NCBI GenBank assembly: GCA_903847655.1
Contig: CAINEG010000181.1
Location: 1-19,170, forward strand
Length of the DNA stretch: 19,170 bases
Origin: an uncultured Bacteroidota bacterium
GTDB lineage: Bacteria > Bacteroidota > Bacteroidia > Chitinophagales > Chitinophagaceae
Direction of reading: 5' to 3'
Shown here: positions 12,080 through 19,170 of the stretch, piece by piece
Layout: the number at the start of each line of letters is the position of its first letter
How positions within the stretch are numbered: position 1 is the stretch's first letter
Notes under the pieces: model-generated
What the model was told of the DNA's origin: nothing
Seen by the model: only the letters and a program-made list of their open reading frames with translations
Databases searched by the model: none
Made by a program: the position numbers and the translations under genes

Positions 12080-14398
12080 ATGTGGCAAAAACTGGGTCAA
12101 TTTATTCTTAAATACAAAGTAGCTTCTTTATTGGTATTGGGCCTGCTTACTATAGTCATGGGGTATTTTGCGCTTCAGGTAAAATTGAGTTATGAGTTTA
12201 CCAAGGCGATTCCAGAAGACAATCCAAAATTTATTATTTATAAAGATTTTGTAAAAAAGTTTGGTGTAGACGGAACTACGGTGGTGGTTGGATTTCAGAC
12301 CGATAGTATGTATACCAAGAATGTATTCAATGCAGCCTACCATTTACATCAGACCTTAAAAGAAATCCCTGGCACCACAGAAGTATTGAGCATGCCCTAT
12401 GCCTATACCATTATCAAAGACAATGTGCAGTCTAAATTTATCCCAAGTAAAATTTTCAATGCACCTTATGATAAGGACAGTATTTTATTAAAAAATAAAG
12501 CTAGCTTAGAACAACTTCCTTTTTATAAAAATTTATTGTACAATCCCAATAGCCATTCCTACATCATGGCCATTAGTTTTAAGCCAGATTCCATCAATAG
12601 TGGAGCTAGATCACATATCATCTCTTTGTTGAAAAATAAATTAGACTCGTTTACATATCAAACAGGCTTGGTCGTGCATGTAAGTGGCCTGCCCTATATA
12701 AGAACTATTTTGGCCGATAGAATCAAAAAAGAAATGCTCTGGTTTTTGATTGGTTCTTTGTTGTTATCTGCGATAACGTTGTTGTTGTTTTTTAGGTCTA
12801 TTTCTGCCACCCTTTTAAGTTTGTCTGTGGTCATCATGGGGGTTATTTGGAGCTTTGGTACCATGGTATTGATGGGACAAAAAATTACTTTATTGACTGC
12901 ACTAATTCCTCCATTGATTGTAGTTATTGGCATTCCGAATTGTATTTATTTTTTAAATAAATACCATACGGCTTACAAAGAAACCCAAAACAAGGAAAAA
13001 GCCATTGTTCAAATGGTGAGTAGAATGGGCATTGTTACTTTGTTTTGCAACCTTACGGCGGCCATAGGCTTTTTTGTTTTTGCTTTTACCAAAAGTCCGT
13101 TGTTAAAAGAATTTGGATGGGTTTCTGGTTTAAACATCATGGCTTTGTTTTTTATCAGTTTATTTTTTATTCCTCCGGTCTTAACTTATTTACAAGCACC
13201 TCAGCCCAAACATGTCAAATATTTAGACAATAAATATTTAGAAAATATTTTGATCAAAATAGAAAAATGGACCTTTCATCATACCCGTTGGGTTTTTGGG
13301 ATTACTTTGGCGCTTTTAGTAGTGGCAGTACTAGGGGTGATGCGTATCAAAAAAGAAGCCTTTATTGTGGATGATTTACCTAAGAAGGATCAATTGTATA
13401 CCGACTTAAAATGGTTTGAACAAGAAGGAGGAGGCGTGATGCCTTTGGAGATTGTGGTTGATACTAAAAAAAGAAATGGTTTAATTAGAAGCATTCATCC
13501 ATTAGAAGATATTGAAGCATTGAATCTGTATTTAATTCAACAACCTGAATTGGGGAAGCCCATTGGCTTATTGGATGGAATTAAATTTGCAAAGCAAGCT
13601 TTTTATGATGGGGATAGTTTGGCTTATGCAGTACCCACAGCCACTGAAATGGCCTTTATAGCGCCCTATTTACAATTCAATCAAGTGGCCAATGGGGTAG
13701 CTACTGGACCTGCTCAATTGTTGAGCAAGTTTATTGACAAAGACAAAAGTCAAACTAGGATAAGTGTAAATATGAAAGACATTGGCAGTGCTCAATTGCC
13801 TGCATTTTTAAAGAAATTAGACAGTGCAACCCAATCTATTTTCGATAGTAGCAAATACAATATTCAAATTACAGGAAGCAGTGTTACTTTTTTAGAAGGA
13901 AGTAATTTTATCATTCGTGGTTTAGGTGAATCTATATTTTGGGCATTTTTATTGATCGCTTTATGCATGTTATTTTTATTTAGGTCCTTTCCCATCTTGA
14001 TGTGCTCTTTGGTGCCGAATATTGTTCCCTTGCTCATTACTGCAGGCATCATGGGCTGGGTGGGCGTTTCTTTAAAACCATCTACGGTATTGGTATTTAG
14101 CGTGGCTTTGGGCATTGCCATAGATGTGACCATTCGTTTTTTAATCAATTACAAACAAGAATTACCAAATTTGAACCATGACGTTAAGGCTACTTTAATT
14201 CAAACCATTAAACATACAGGCATCAGCATTATTTACACTTCCCTTGTGCTCGTAGCAGGTTTTGTGATTTTTTGTTTCAGTGATTTTGGTGGAACCAAGG
14301 CCCTAGGTTGGCTTACTTCTTTAACCTTGGTGGTAAGTACTTTTACCAATTTGATCTTATTGCCTGCTTTAATAAAAACATTTATCAAGCAAAAATAA
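12080..14398 (+). CDS. MMPL/RND superfamily transporter
   Basis: A 772-residue inner-membrane exporter of the MMPL/HpnN-like branch of the RND superfamily, with the duplicated plan of one helix, a large periplasmic loop, then five helices. The first helix is at about 13-33, the first loop at 35-215, and helices at about 218-370. The second half has its lone helix at about 400-420, a loop to about 605, then helices to 770. The proton-relay Asp typical of transmembrane helix 4 is present in the second half (GIAID, Asp682). The matching stretch of the first half reads GIPNC at 284-288 with no acid. Cargo is unknown; lipids, pigments or hopanoids are family possibilities. The start ATG at 12080 is preceded by an out-of-phase ATG at 12075. 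It is last in the rpoN run. Confidence 0.87.
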   Translation: MWQKLGQFILKYKVASLLVLGLLTIVMGYFALQVKLSYEFTKAIPEDNPKFIIYKDFVKKFGVDGTTVVVGFQTDSMYTKNVFNAAYHLHQTLKEIPGTTEVLSMPYAYTIIKDNVQSKFIPSKIFNAPYDKDSILLKNKASLEQLPFYKNLLYNPNSHSYIMAISFKPDSINSGARSHIISLLKNKLDSFTYQTGLVVHVSGLPYIRTILADRIKKEMLWFLIGSLLLSAITLLLFFRSISATLLSLSVVIMGVIWSFGTMVLMGQKITLLTALIPPLIVVIGIPNCIYFLNKYHTAYKETQNKEKAIVQMVSRMGIVTLFCNLTAAIGFFVFAFTKSPLLKEFGWVSGLNIMALFFISLFFIPPVLTYLQAPQPKHVKYLDNKYLENILIKIEKWTFHHTRWVFGITLALLVVAVLGVMRIKKEAFIVDDLPKKDQLYTDLKWFEQEGGGVMPLEIVVDTKKRNGLIRSIHPLEDIEALNLYLIQQPELGKPIGLLDGIKFAKQAFYDGDSLAYAVPTATEMAFIAPYLQFNQVANGVATGPAQLLSKFIDKDKSQTRISVNMKDIGSAQLPAFLKKLDSATQSIFDSSKYNIQITGSSVTFLEGSNFIIRGLGESIFWAFLLIALCMLFLFRSFPILMCSLVPNIVPLLITAGIMGWVGVSLKPSTVLVFSVALGIAIDVTIRFLINYKQELPNLNHDVKATLIQTIKHTGISIIYTSLVLVAGFVIFCFSDFGGTKALGWLTSLTLVVSTFTNLILLPALIKTFIKQK

Positions 14399-14427
14399 AT
14401 GCAGGGCTACCGTGTTATCTGCTTGCC

Positions 14428-15564
14428 TTAATGCAATACACTAGCCAATGTATCTTGCAAAGCTTGTCCTCTTAATTCGGTAGCAATAATTTTTCCACTA
14501 GGATCAATCAATACATTGAATGGAATGCCCTCGATTTGATAAGCACCTACAACAATACTTTCCCATTTTTTTAAATCGCTAATATGTTGCCAACTTAATT
14601 TGTCCTCTTTAATGGCTTCTAACCAGTTGCTTTTATTGTCATCTAGAGACACACCTAATACGGTGAAATTCTTTTTCTTGTATTTTTCATAGGCGGCTAC
14701 TACATTTGGATTTTCTCCTCTACAAGGACCACACCAACTGGCCCAGAAATCTACCAATACATATTTTCCACGCAGGCTAGACAAAGAAATGATTTTTCCA
14801 TTGGGGTCGGCTAAGGCTATTTCAGGGGCGGTATTGCCAATAGCGCCAGCGCCAGTTTGGGTATTGGATTGCACTTGTGTACTCAATAAGGCGACAAATT
14901 CTACCAAGGAATTTGCTTTTGTTTTTTCAGCCGCTGCTTTGGCCAAGGCCAATACTTTAGCAGATTCCATCGATCTCAAGCCTAAGCCAAGGGAATAATA
15001 AATAATGGCAGGGCTAGATGAATTGGTAATATTACTTTCAACAAAATTATTCAAGTCTTCAATTTTAGCATTTTTTTGTTTTTGTAACCAGAAGATGCTG
15101 CTGTCCTTGGCATTTTGCTTTTGCAAGGCATCTAAATTGTATAATGTAGCAAACAAGGAAGAATCTTTTTTACGGTATTGTTTTAAAAATTCTAGCAGGA
15201 CGCTGCTATTTTTTGAACCTTTCACTGTATAGGATTGATAATTGTTGACATCTGCTTTGATTTGAATGTTTTCTTCATCATTGACAAAAATGACTTCAAA
15301 ATCTTTCTCTGTAGCCAATCGATAGATACCTTCTTGTTTGGCAATAAAAGTAAAGGCATAATTCCCGTCTTTGTCTAAACTAACAGAGTCCAAGGTGACG
15401 ATAGGCTTTCCACCATAAGGCACTTCTTGTAATAATAATTTTACGGCGCCAGCATGTTGAATTTGACCTGTAACAGAATAAGTAATTTCGCTTGATTTGT
15501 TTTTACAACCCACACAAAAAAGTAGGCTACTTAATATAAAAGCGGAAAGAATTTTAATGCGCAT
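14428..15564 (-). CDS. TlpA-like thioredoxin lipoprotein with N-terminal DUF4369 domain
   Basis: A 378-residue lipoprotein: signal peptide with lipobox ending LFCVGC, acylated Cys20. Residues about 27-115 form a DUF4369 beta domain (YSVTGQIQHAG..., then IYRLATEKDFEVIFVND). A helical linker rich in Lys, Gln and Ser runs from 120 to 235. The C-terminal AhpC/TSA-TlpA thioredoxin domain (about 245-378) carries WCGPC at 277-281 in VDFWASWCGPCRGENP and the cis-Pro segment EGIPFNVLID. It should act as a membrane-tethered periplasmic thiol-disulfide reductant, a role shared by many Bacteroidota paralogues. The particular client is unknown. It lies 28 bases after gatB and is probably its co-transcribed last gene. 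It converges on the RND gene with only 29 bases between, where I see no strong terminator. Confidence 0.9.
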   Translation of the reverse strand: MRIKILSAFILSSLLFCVGCKNKSSEITYSVTGQIQHAGAVKLLLQEVPYGGKPIVTLDSVSLDKDGNYAFTFIAKQEGIYRLATEKDFEVIFVNDEENIQIKADVNNYQSYTVKGSKNSSVLLEFLKQYRKKDSSLFATLYNLDALQKQNAKDSSIFWLQKQKNAKIEDLNNFVESNITNSSSPAIIYYSLGLGLRSMESAKVLALAKAAAEKTKANSLVEFVALLSTQVQSNTQTGAGAIGNTAPEIALADPNGKIISLSSLRGKYVLVDFWASWCGPCRGENPNVVAAYEKYKKKNFTVLGVSLDDNKSNWLEAIKEDKLSWQHISDLKKWESIVVGAYQIEGIPFNVLIDPSGKIIATELRGQALQDTLASVLH

Positions 15565-15592
15565 AACTTAGGTTTAATTTTTTTATAATACT

Positions 15593-17038
15593 TTATTCTG
15601 CTAATTTTTTTTCAAGCAAGCTGGTACTTAATTTTGGATCTGCCTTCCCTTGGCTTATTTTTTTCACTTCTCCCACAAACAAACCTATCAATCCTTTTTT
15701 CCCTTTTTTGTATTCGATTACTTTTTCTGGATGTTTGGCTATTACTTGATTCACCCAATTTTCAATTTCATCAGCGGAATTGGATTGTAATAAATTATGT
15801 GCAGTTGCGTATTGTAAAGGCGATTGCGGAGCTGCAATGATTTCTTTGAATATTTTATTGCTGGCCACAGAGAAATTAAGTTGATTGGTTTCTACCAACT
15901 CAATTAATTCTACTAGGTAGGGCTGGATAGTAACTAATTTTTCATAACTGGCATTGGGTTCATTCAAATAAGCCCTGATAGGGCCTAAGATCCAGTTGAC
16001 AATGGCTTTGTAATGATTGCTGAGTGCTGTTAATTGAATAAAATAAGCCGCTTCTTCTTTGTTTTCACTCAATTGTTCAACATCATAGTGGGATAATTTG
16101 AAATTGGTCTTCCACTGCTTTTGTAAAGCATTGGGTAAGGTGGGTAATTTTGCACGCAAAGCCTCAATACTTTCATTGGTCAAATGAAAAGGGGCCAAGT
16201 CTGGATCCGGGAAATACCTATAATCATTGGCATCTTCTTTGTCTCTGATGGAAAAAGTAGTATCGTTGTTGGCATCAAAACTTCTGGTTTGCTGAATAAT
16301 GGTGCCTCCCGTTTCAGTAATTTCAATCAGTCGTTCAATTTCATATTCAATCGCTTTTTTAATATTGCGTATGGAGTTCAAATTCTTTACTTCTACTCTA
16401 GTACCTAAACGATCTTCTCCTTTCAATCGAATAGAAATATTGGCATCACATCTCAAACTACCTTCTTCCATATTGCCATCACATACACCCAACCATCTAA
16501 CTAGTTTTCTGATTTCGGTCACAAACAAAAAGGCTTCATCGGCTGAATGTAAACAGGGCTCAGTCACTAATTCAATTAATGGAGTGCCAGCTCTGTTTAA
16601 ATCAATATAAGTGGCTGTTTCAGATAGGTCATGAATACTTTTTCCAGCATCTTCTTCTAAATGAATGCGGTTCAATTGAATACTTTTTTCTCCATCCTCT
16701 GTTTTAATGGTAATGCTACCACCTACACAGATAGGGGTGGTATGTTGAGAAATTTGATAGCCTTTAGGAAGATCGGGGTAGAAATAATTTTTTCTTGCGA
16801 AATAATTATTTTGTTCAATGATTGACCCACAAGCAAGGCCCATGGTTATAGCATACTCAATGGCTTTTTCATTGGTCTTTGGCAAAGTTCCGGGATGACC
16901 CATGGTGATGGGACTAATTTGCGTATTGGGGTCAGCGCCAAATGCAGTGGAGTCGCCACAGAATAACTTAGTATGGGTAGCCAATTGAGCATGAATTTCT
17001 AAGCCAATTACCGCCTCGTATTTAGAGGAATGCGTCAT
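15593..17038 (-). CDS. gatB: Asp-tRNA(Asn)/Glu-tRNA(Gln) amidotransferase subunit B
   Basis: GatB is the tRNA-binding kinase subunit of GatCAB. It activates the side-chain carboxylate of mischarged Glu-tRNA(Gln) or Asp-tRNA(Asn) with ATP, and GatA supplies ammonia. The 481 residues match the usual 475-480. Clear blocks are VIGLEIHAQL at 10-19, GHPGTLPKTN at 47-56, ARKNYFYPDLPKGYQISQ at 81-98, and SLRCDANISIR then VEVKNLNSIRNIKKAIEYEI in the middle. The YqeY-like tail domain spans about 330-481. The ATG at 17038 gives the expected short N-terminal lead (MTHSSKYEAV). gatA and gatC are not in the window, as is common when the genes are dispersed. It follows alaS by 29 bases. Confidence 0.97.
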   Translation of the reverse strand: MTHSSKYEAVIGLEIHAQLATHTKLFCGDSTAFGADPNTQISPITMGHPGTLPKTNEKAIEYAITMGLACGSIIEQNNYFARKNYFYPDLPKGYQISQHTTPICVGGSITIKTEDGEKSIQLNRIHLEEDAGKSIHDLSETATYIDLNRAGTPLIELVTEPCLHSADEAFLFVTEIRKLVRWLGVCDGNMEEGSLRCDANISIRLKGEDRLGTRVEVKNLNSIRNIKKAIEYEIERLIEITETGGTIIQQTRSFDANNDTTFSIRDKEDANDYRYFPDPDLAPFHLTNESIEALRAKLPTLPNALQKQWKTNFKLSHYDVEQLSENKEEAAYFIQLTALSNHYKAIVNWILGPIRAYLNEPNASYEKLVTIQPYLVELIELVETNQLNFSVASNKIFKEIIAAPQSPLQYATAHNLLQSNSADEIENWVNQVIAKHPEKVIEYKKGKKGLIGLFVGEVKKISQGKADPKLSTSLLEKKLAE

Positions 17039-17067
17039 GATGTAAAAGTACCATTTTTTGTCATTTA

Positions 17068-19170
17068 CTAGAGTAATCCTTTTACTACTTCAATGACTTT
17101 GTCTAATTGTGTAGCGTCTTGACCACCTGCGGATGCCAATGTTTTTTGACCACCACCACCACCTTTAATGAGCGGTGCAATTTTATCTTTAATGATTTGA
17201 GTGGCTGGCATAGCAGTACTCAATGATTCACTAATAGAAAGTACCACTGCTGCTTTTGATTCAATTTTAGCTGTTAGTATAATACAATGATTATTTTGAG
17301 TTAGGCCCAAGGCCACTGCTAATTTTTTTAAATTATCGGCGCTTGATAATTGTATTTCTTTGCCTAAAAATGCAATCCCATTAATAGTTTCAAATTGACT
17401 TGCATATTGGCTAGTTAATTCATTCACTAACAAAGCTTCTCTGCTTTCTAATTTTTTAGAGAGTTCTTTTTGACTAGCTTGTAAAGAAACAATAGTATCA
17501 TTTAAAACATCCACGCTGCTAGATTCATTCCACTGAGGTGCTTGAAAACTGATGGACAATTGCTCAGCTAGGGTAGCACAAGCTTCTGTCAATTGAATAA
17601 TTTGCTTGTGTAATTTTTCATTCATTTGGGTCAGATACAATTGAGCTGCATTACCTACCACCGCTTCTATTCTTCTTACCCCAGCAGCTACAGAAGCCTC
17701 TGCTTTCAAAATAAAATGTTCAATTTCACCTGTATGTCCCACATGGGTACCTCCGCAAAGCTCAATGGAATAAGCTGGATCCATGATCACCACACGCACT
17801 TTATCTCCATATTTTTCTCCAAATAAGGCCATCGCACCTAGTCCAATGGCTTCTTCTTTGTTCATTTCCTTAATCACTACAGGAATGTTTTCTTTTATTT
17901 TAGCGTTCACCATGGTTTCTACTTGGCTAATTTCTTCTGCAGTCATTTTGGCGAAATGAGAAAAGTCGAATCTTAGTTGTTCAGTATTCACCAGACTTCC
18001 TTTTTGTGCTACATGCTTGCCTAGTATATTTCTTAAAGCAGCATGTAGTAAGTGTGTTGCAGAATGGTGAAGGGTGGTTGCTTTTCTGCTAGCTATATTC
18101 ACATTGGCTTTAACCCTATTAGAAATATTACTTGGTAAGTTATCTGTGAAATGAATAAATAAATTGTTTTCTTTTTTAGTATCGGTTACTTCAATACTAC
18201 TGCCATCTTCAAATTGGAAACTACCTGTATCGCCCACCTGTCCACCACTTTCTGCATAAAAAGGAGTTTCTGATAAAACCCATTGATAGGCTTCTTTCCC
18301 TTTTGCTTTTACTTTTCTGTATTTGACGACGGTGGCGTTCGTGGTAGTAGCTGTATAACCAATGAACTTTGTTTCAATATCTGGATTTATCTGTACCCAA
18401 TCTCCTGTATCAATGGCGGTGGCAGCACGGCTTCTGTTTTTTTGTTGCAACATTTCTTTTTCAAAACCTGCTTCATCAACCTGCAATTCATTTTCACTGG
18501 CAATCAATCTTGTTAAATCTACAGGAAAGCCAAAAGTATCAAATAATTCAAAGACCAATTTACCTTCGATGGCGGCTTGTTTAGGATGCGAAGCAATGAT
18601 ATCATCCATGCGCTTCAATCCTTTTTCCAAAGTGCGCAAGAAGCCTTCCTCTTCCTCTTCCACTACTTTAGTAACAAAATCTAATTGACCTGTTAGTTCT
18701 GGAAAAACATTTTCAAATTGTTTTGCTAAATTAGGCATTAACTGATGCAGTAAGGGATGCTTATAATCTAAATAAGAATAATAGTACCTCACTGCTCTTC
18801 TTAATATTCTTCTAATTACATAACCAGCACCTGTGTTTGCTGGGAGTTGACCATCTGCAATGGTAAAGGCAATGGCCCTGATATGATCTGCAATAACTCT
18901 AAAAGCAACCGCTTCTTTTGTATCGCTGTAATCATAAGTTTTATGGGTAATTTTTTCTACTGCTTCAATGGTGCCGGTAAATACATCAGTATCGTAATTG
19001 CTTTTTTTATTTTGAATGACACGCACCAATCTTTCAAACCCCATTCCTGTATCTACATGTTTATTTGGAAGCGCTTCTAAACTTCCATCTTTTTTTCTAT
19101 TGTATTGAATAAATACATTGTTCCAAATCTCAATGACTTGTGGATGATCTTTGTTCACTAAATCACGACC
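17068..19170 (-). CDS. alaS: Alanyl-tRNA synthetase, 5' end outside the window
   Basis: AlaRS charges tRNA(Ala) in the cytosol and edits Ser/Gly mischarging. The frame is open to the window edge (first codons GRDLVNKDHP), so 700 residues are visible and roughly the first 175, holding class II motifs 1 and 2, are missing. The GTG at 19158 is an internal Val, not a start. The visible part has the motif 3 region (VDTGMGFERL) and a tRNA-recognition helical domain. The editing domain follows with HHSATH (18069-18052) and CGGTH (17757-17743), which supply the zinc ligands. A coiled coil (QASQKELSKKLESREALL) and a C-Ala domain ending in GGGGGQKTLASAGG complete it. It heads a probable alaS-gatB-thioredoxin lipoprotein transcript whose promoter lies outside the window. 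Confidence 0.97.
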   Translation of the reverse strand, partial: GRDLVNKDHPQVIEIWNNVFIQYNRKKDGSLEALPNKHVDTGMGFERLVRVIQNKKSNYDTDVFTGTIEAVEKITHKTYDYSDTKEAVAFRVIADHIRAIAFTIADGQLPANTGAGYVIRRILRRAVRYYYSYLDYKHPLLHQLMPNLAKQFENVFPELTGQLDFVTKVVEEEEEGFLRTLEKGLKRMDDIIASHPKQAAIEGKLVFELFDTFGFPVDLTRLIASENELQVDEAGFEKEMLQQKNRSRAATAIDTGDWVQINPDIETKFIGYTATTTNATVVKYRKVKAKGKEAYQWVLSETPFYAESGGQVGDTGSFQFEDGSSIEVTDTKKENNLFIHFTDNLPSNISNRVKANVNIASRKATTLHHSATHLLHAALRNILGKHVAQKGSLVNTEQLRFDFSHFAKMTAEEISQVETMVNAKIKENIPVVIKEMNKEEAIGLGAMALFGEKYGDKVRVVIMDPAYSIELCGGTHVGHTGEIEHFILKAEASVAAGVRRIEAVVGNAAQLYLTQMNEKLHKQIIQLTEACATLAEQLSISFQAPQWNESSSVDVLNDTIVSLQASQKELSKKLESREALLVNELTSQYASQFETINGIAFLGKEIQLSSADNLKKLAVALGLTQNNHCIILTAKIESKAAVVLSISESLSTAMPATQIIKDKIAPLIKGGGGGQKTLASAGGQDATQLDKVIEVVKGLL

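Noticed and set aside
14399..14427. A terminator hairpin between the convergent RND and thioredoxin genes.
   Set aside because: Only a weak GCAG/CTGC pairing is visible and no U-run follows on either strand.
19156..19158. GTG as the start codon of alaS.
   Set aside because: The frame continues upstream to the window edge with typical AlaRS sequence (GRDLV), so the codon is an internal valine.

Overview
The window reads as an ordinary, densely coded chromosomal segment of a low-GC member of the Bacteroidota, most likely a Chitinophagales/Chitinophagaceae-type bacterium. The evidence is: AT-rich intergenic DNA with no clear Shine-Dalgarno sequences; promoter boxes of the Bacteroidota type TAnnTTTG; a type IX secretion component (PorZ) with its C-terminal sorting domain; a DUF5606 protein; a DUF4369-thioredoxin lipoprotein; and a sigma-54 factor with a long acidic region II. 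I see no rRNA, tRNA, insertion sequence, prophage, CRISPR array or integrase. No stretch of more than 300 bases lacks a gene.

Layout. Positions 1-47 hold the first 15 codons of an unidentified minus-strand gene that leaves the window. 237-917 (-) is tsaB (tRNA t6A synthesis). 992-1378 (+) is a RidA-type deaminase, meeting tail to tail with an aldose-1-epimerase-like gene at 1373-2314 (-). 2381-2962 (+) is a small secreted protein resembling the PliI lysozyme-inhibitor domain. On the minus strand from 8042 down to 2971 lies a two-gene unit: an exported fusion of a GH3 N-acetylglucosaminidase and a beta-lactamase-like serine hydrolase, then, 4 bases later, porZ. porZ is broken into two reading frames at a run of seven A's. 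8171-8587 (-) is a DUF5606 protein with a clear hairpin terminator behind it.

From 8683 to 14398 (+) four genes are packed with gaps of 12-19 bases: a KdnA-like sugar aminotransferase, rpoN, a small membrane protein with PAP2-like residues, and an MMPL/RND-type transporter. From 19170 down to 14428 (-) run alaS (5' end outside the window), gatB and a TlpA-like thioredoxin lipoprotein, with 28-29 base gaps, which look co-transcribed.

Functionally the window mixes translation and tRNA quality (tsaB, alaS, gatB), metabolite damage control (ridA), envelope and peptidoglycan work (GH3-hydrolase fusion, PliI-like protein, KdnA-like transaminase, PAP2-like protein, RND exporter, TlpA lipoprotein), T9SS secretion (porZ) and transcription (rpoN). 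I did not find a convincing new multi-gene system. The observations most worth checking are the porZ frameshift, the KdnA-like enzyme placed ahead of rpoN without a visible kdnB partner, the PliI-like protein in an organism with a peptidoglycan-active neighbour, and the degenerate PAP2-like membrane protein.
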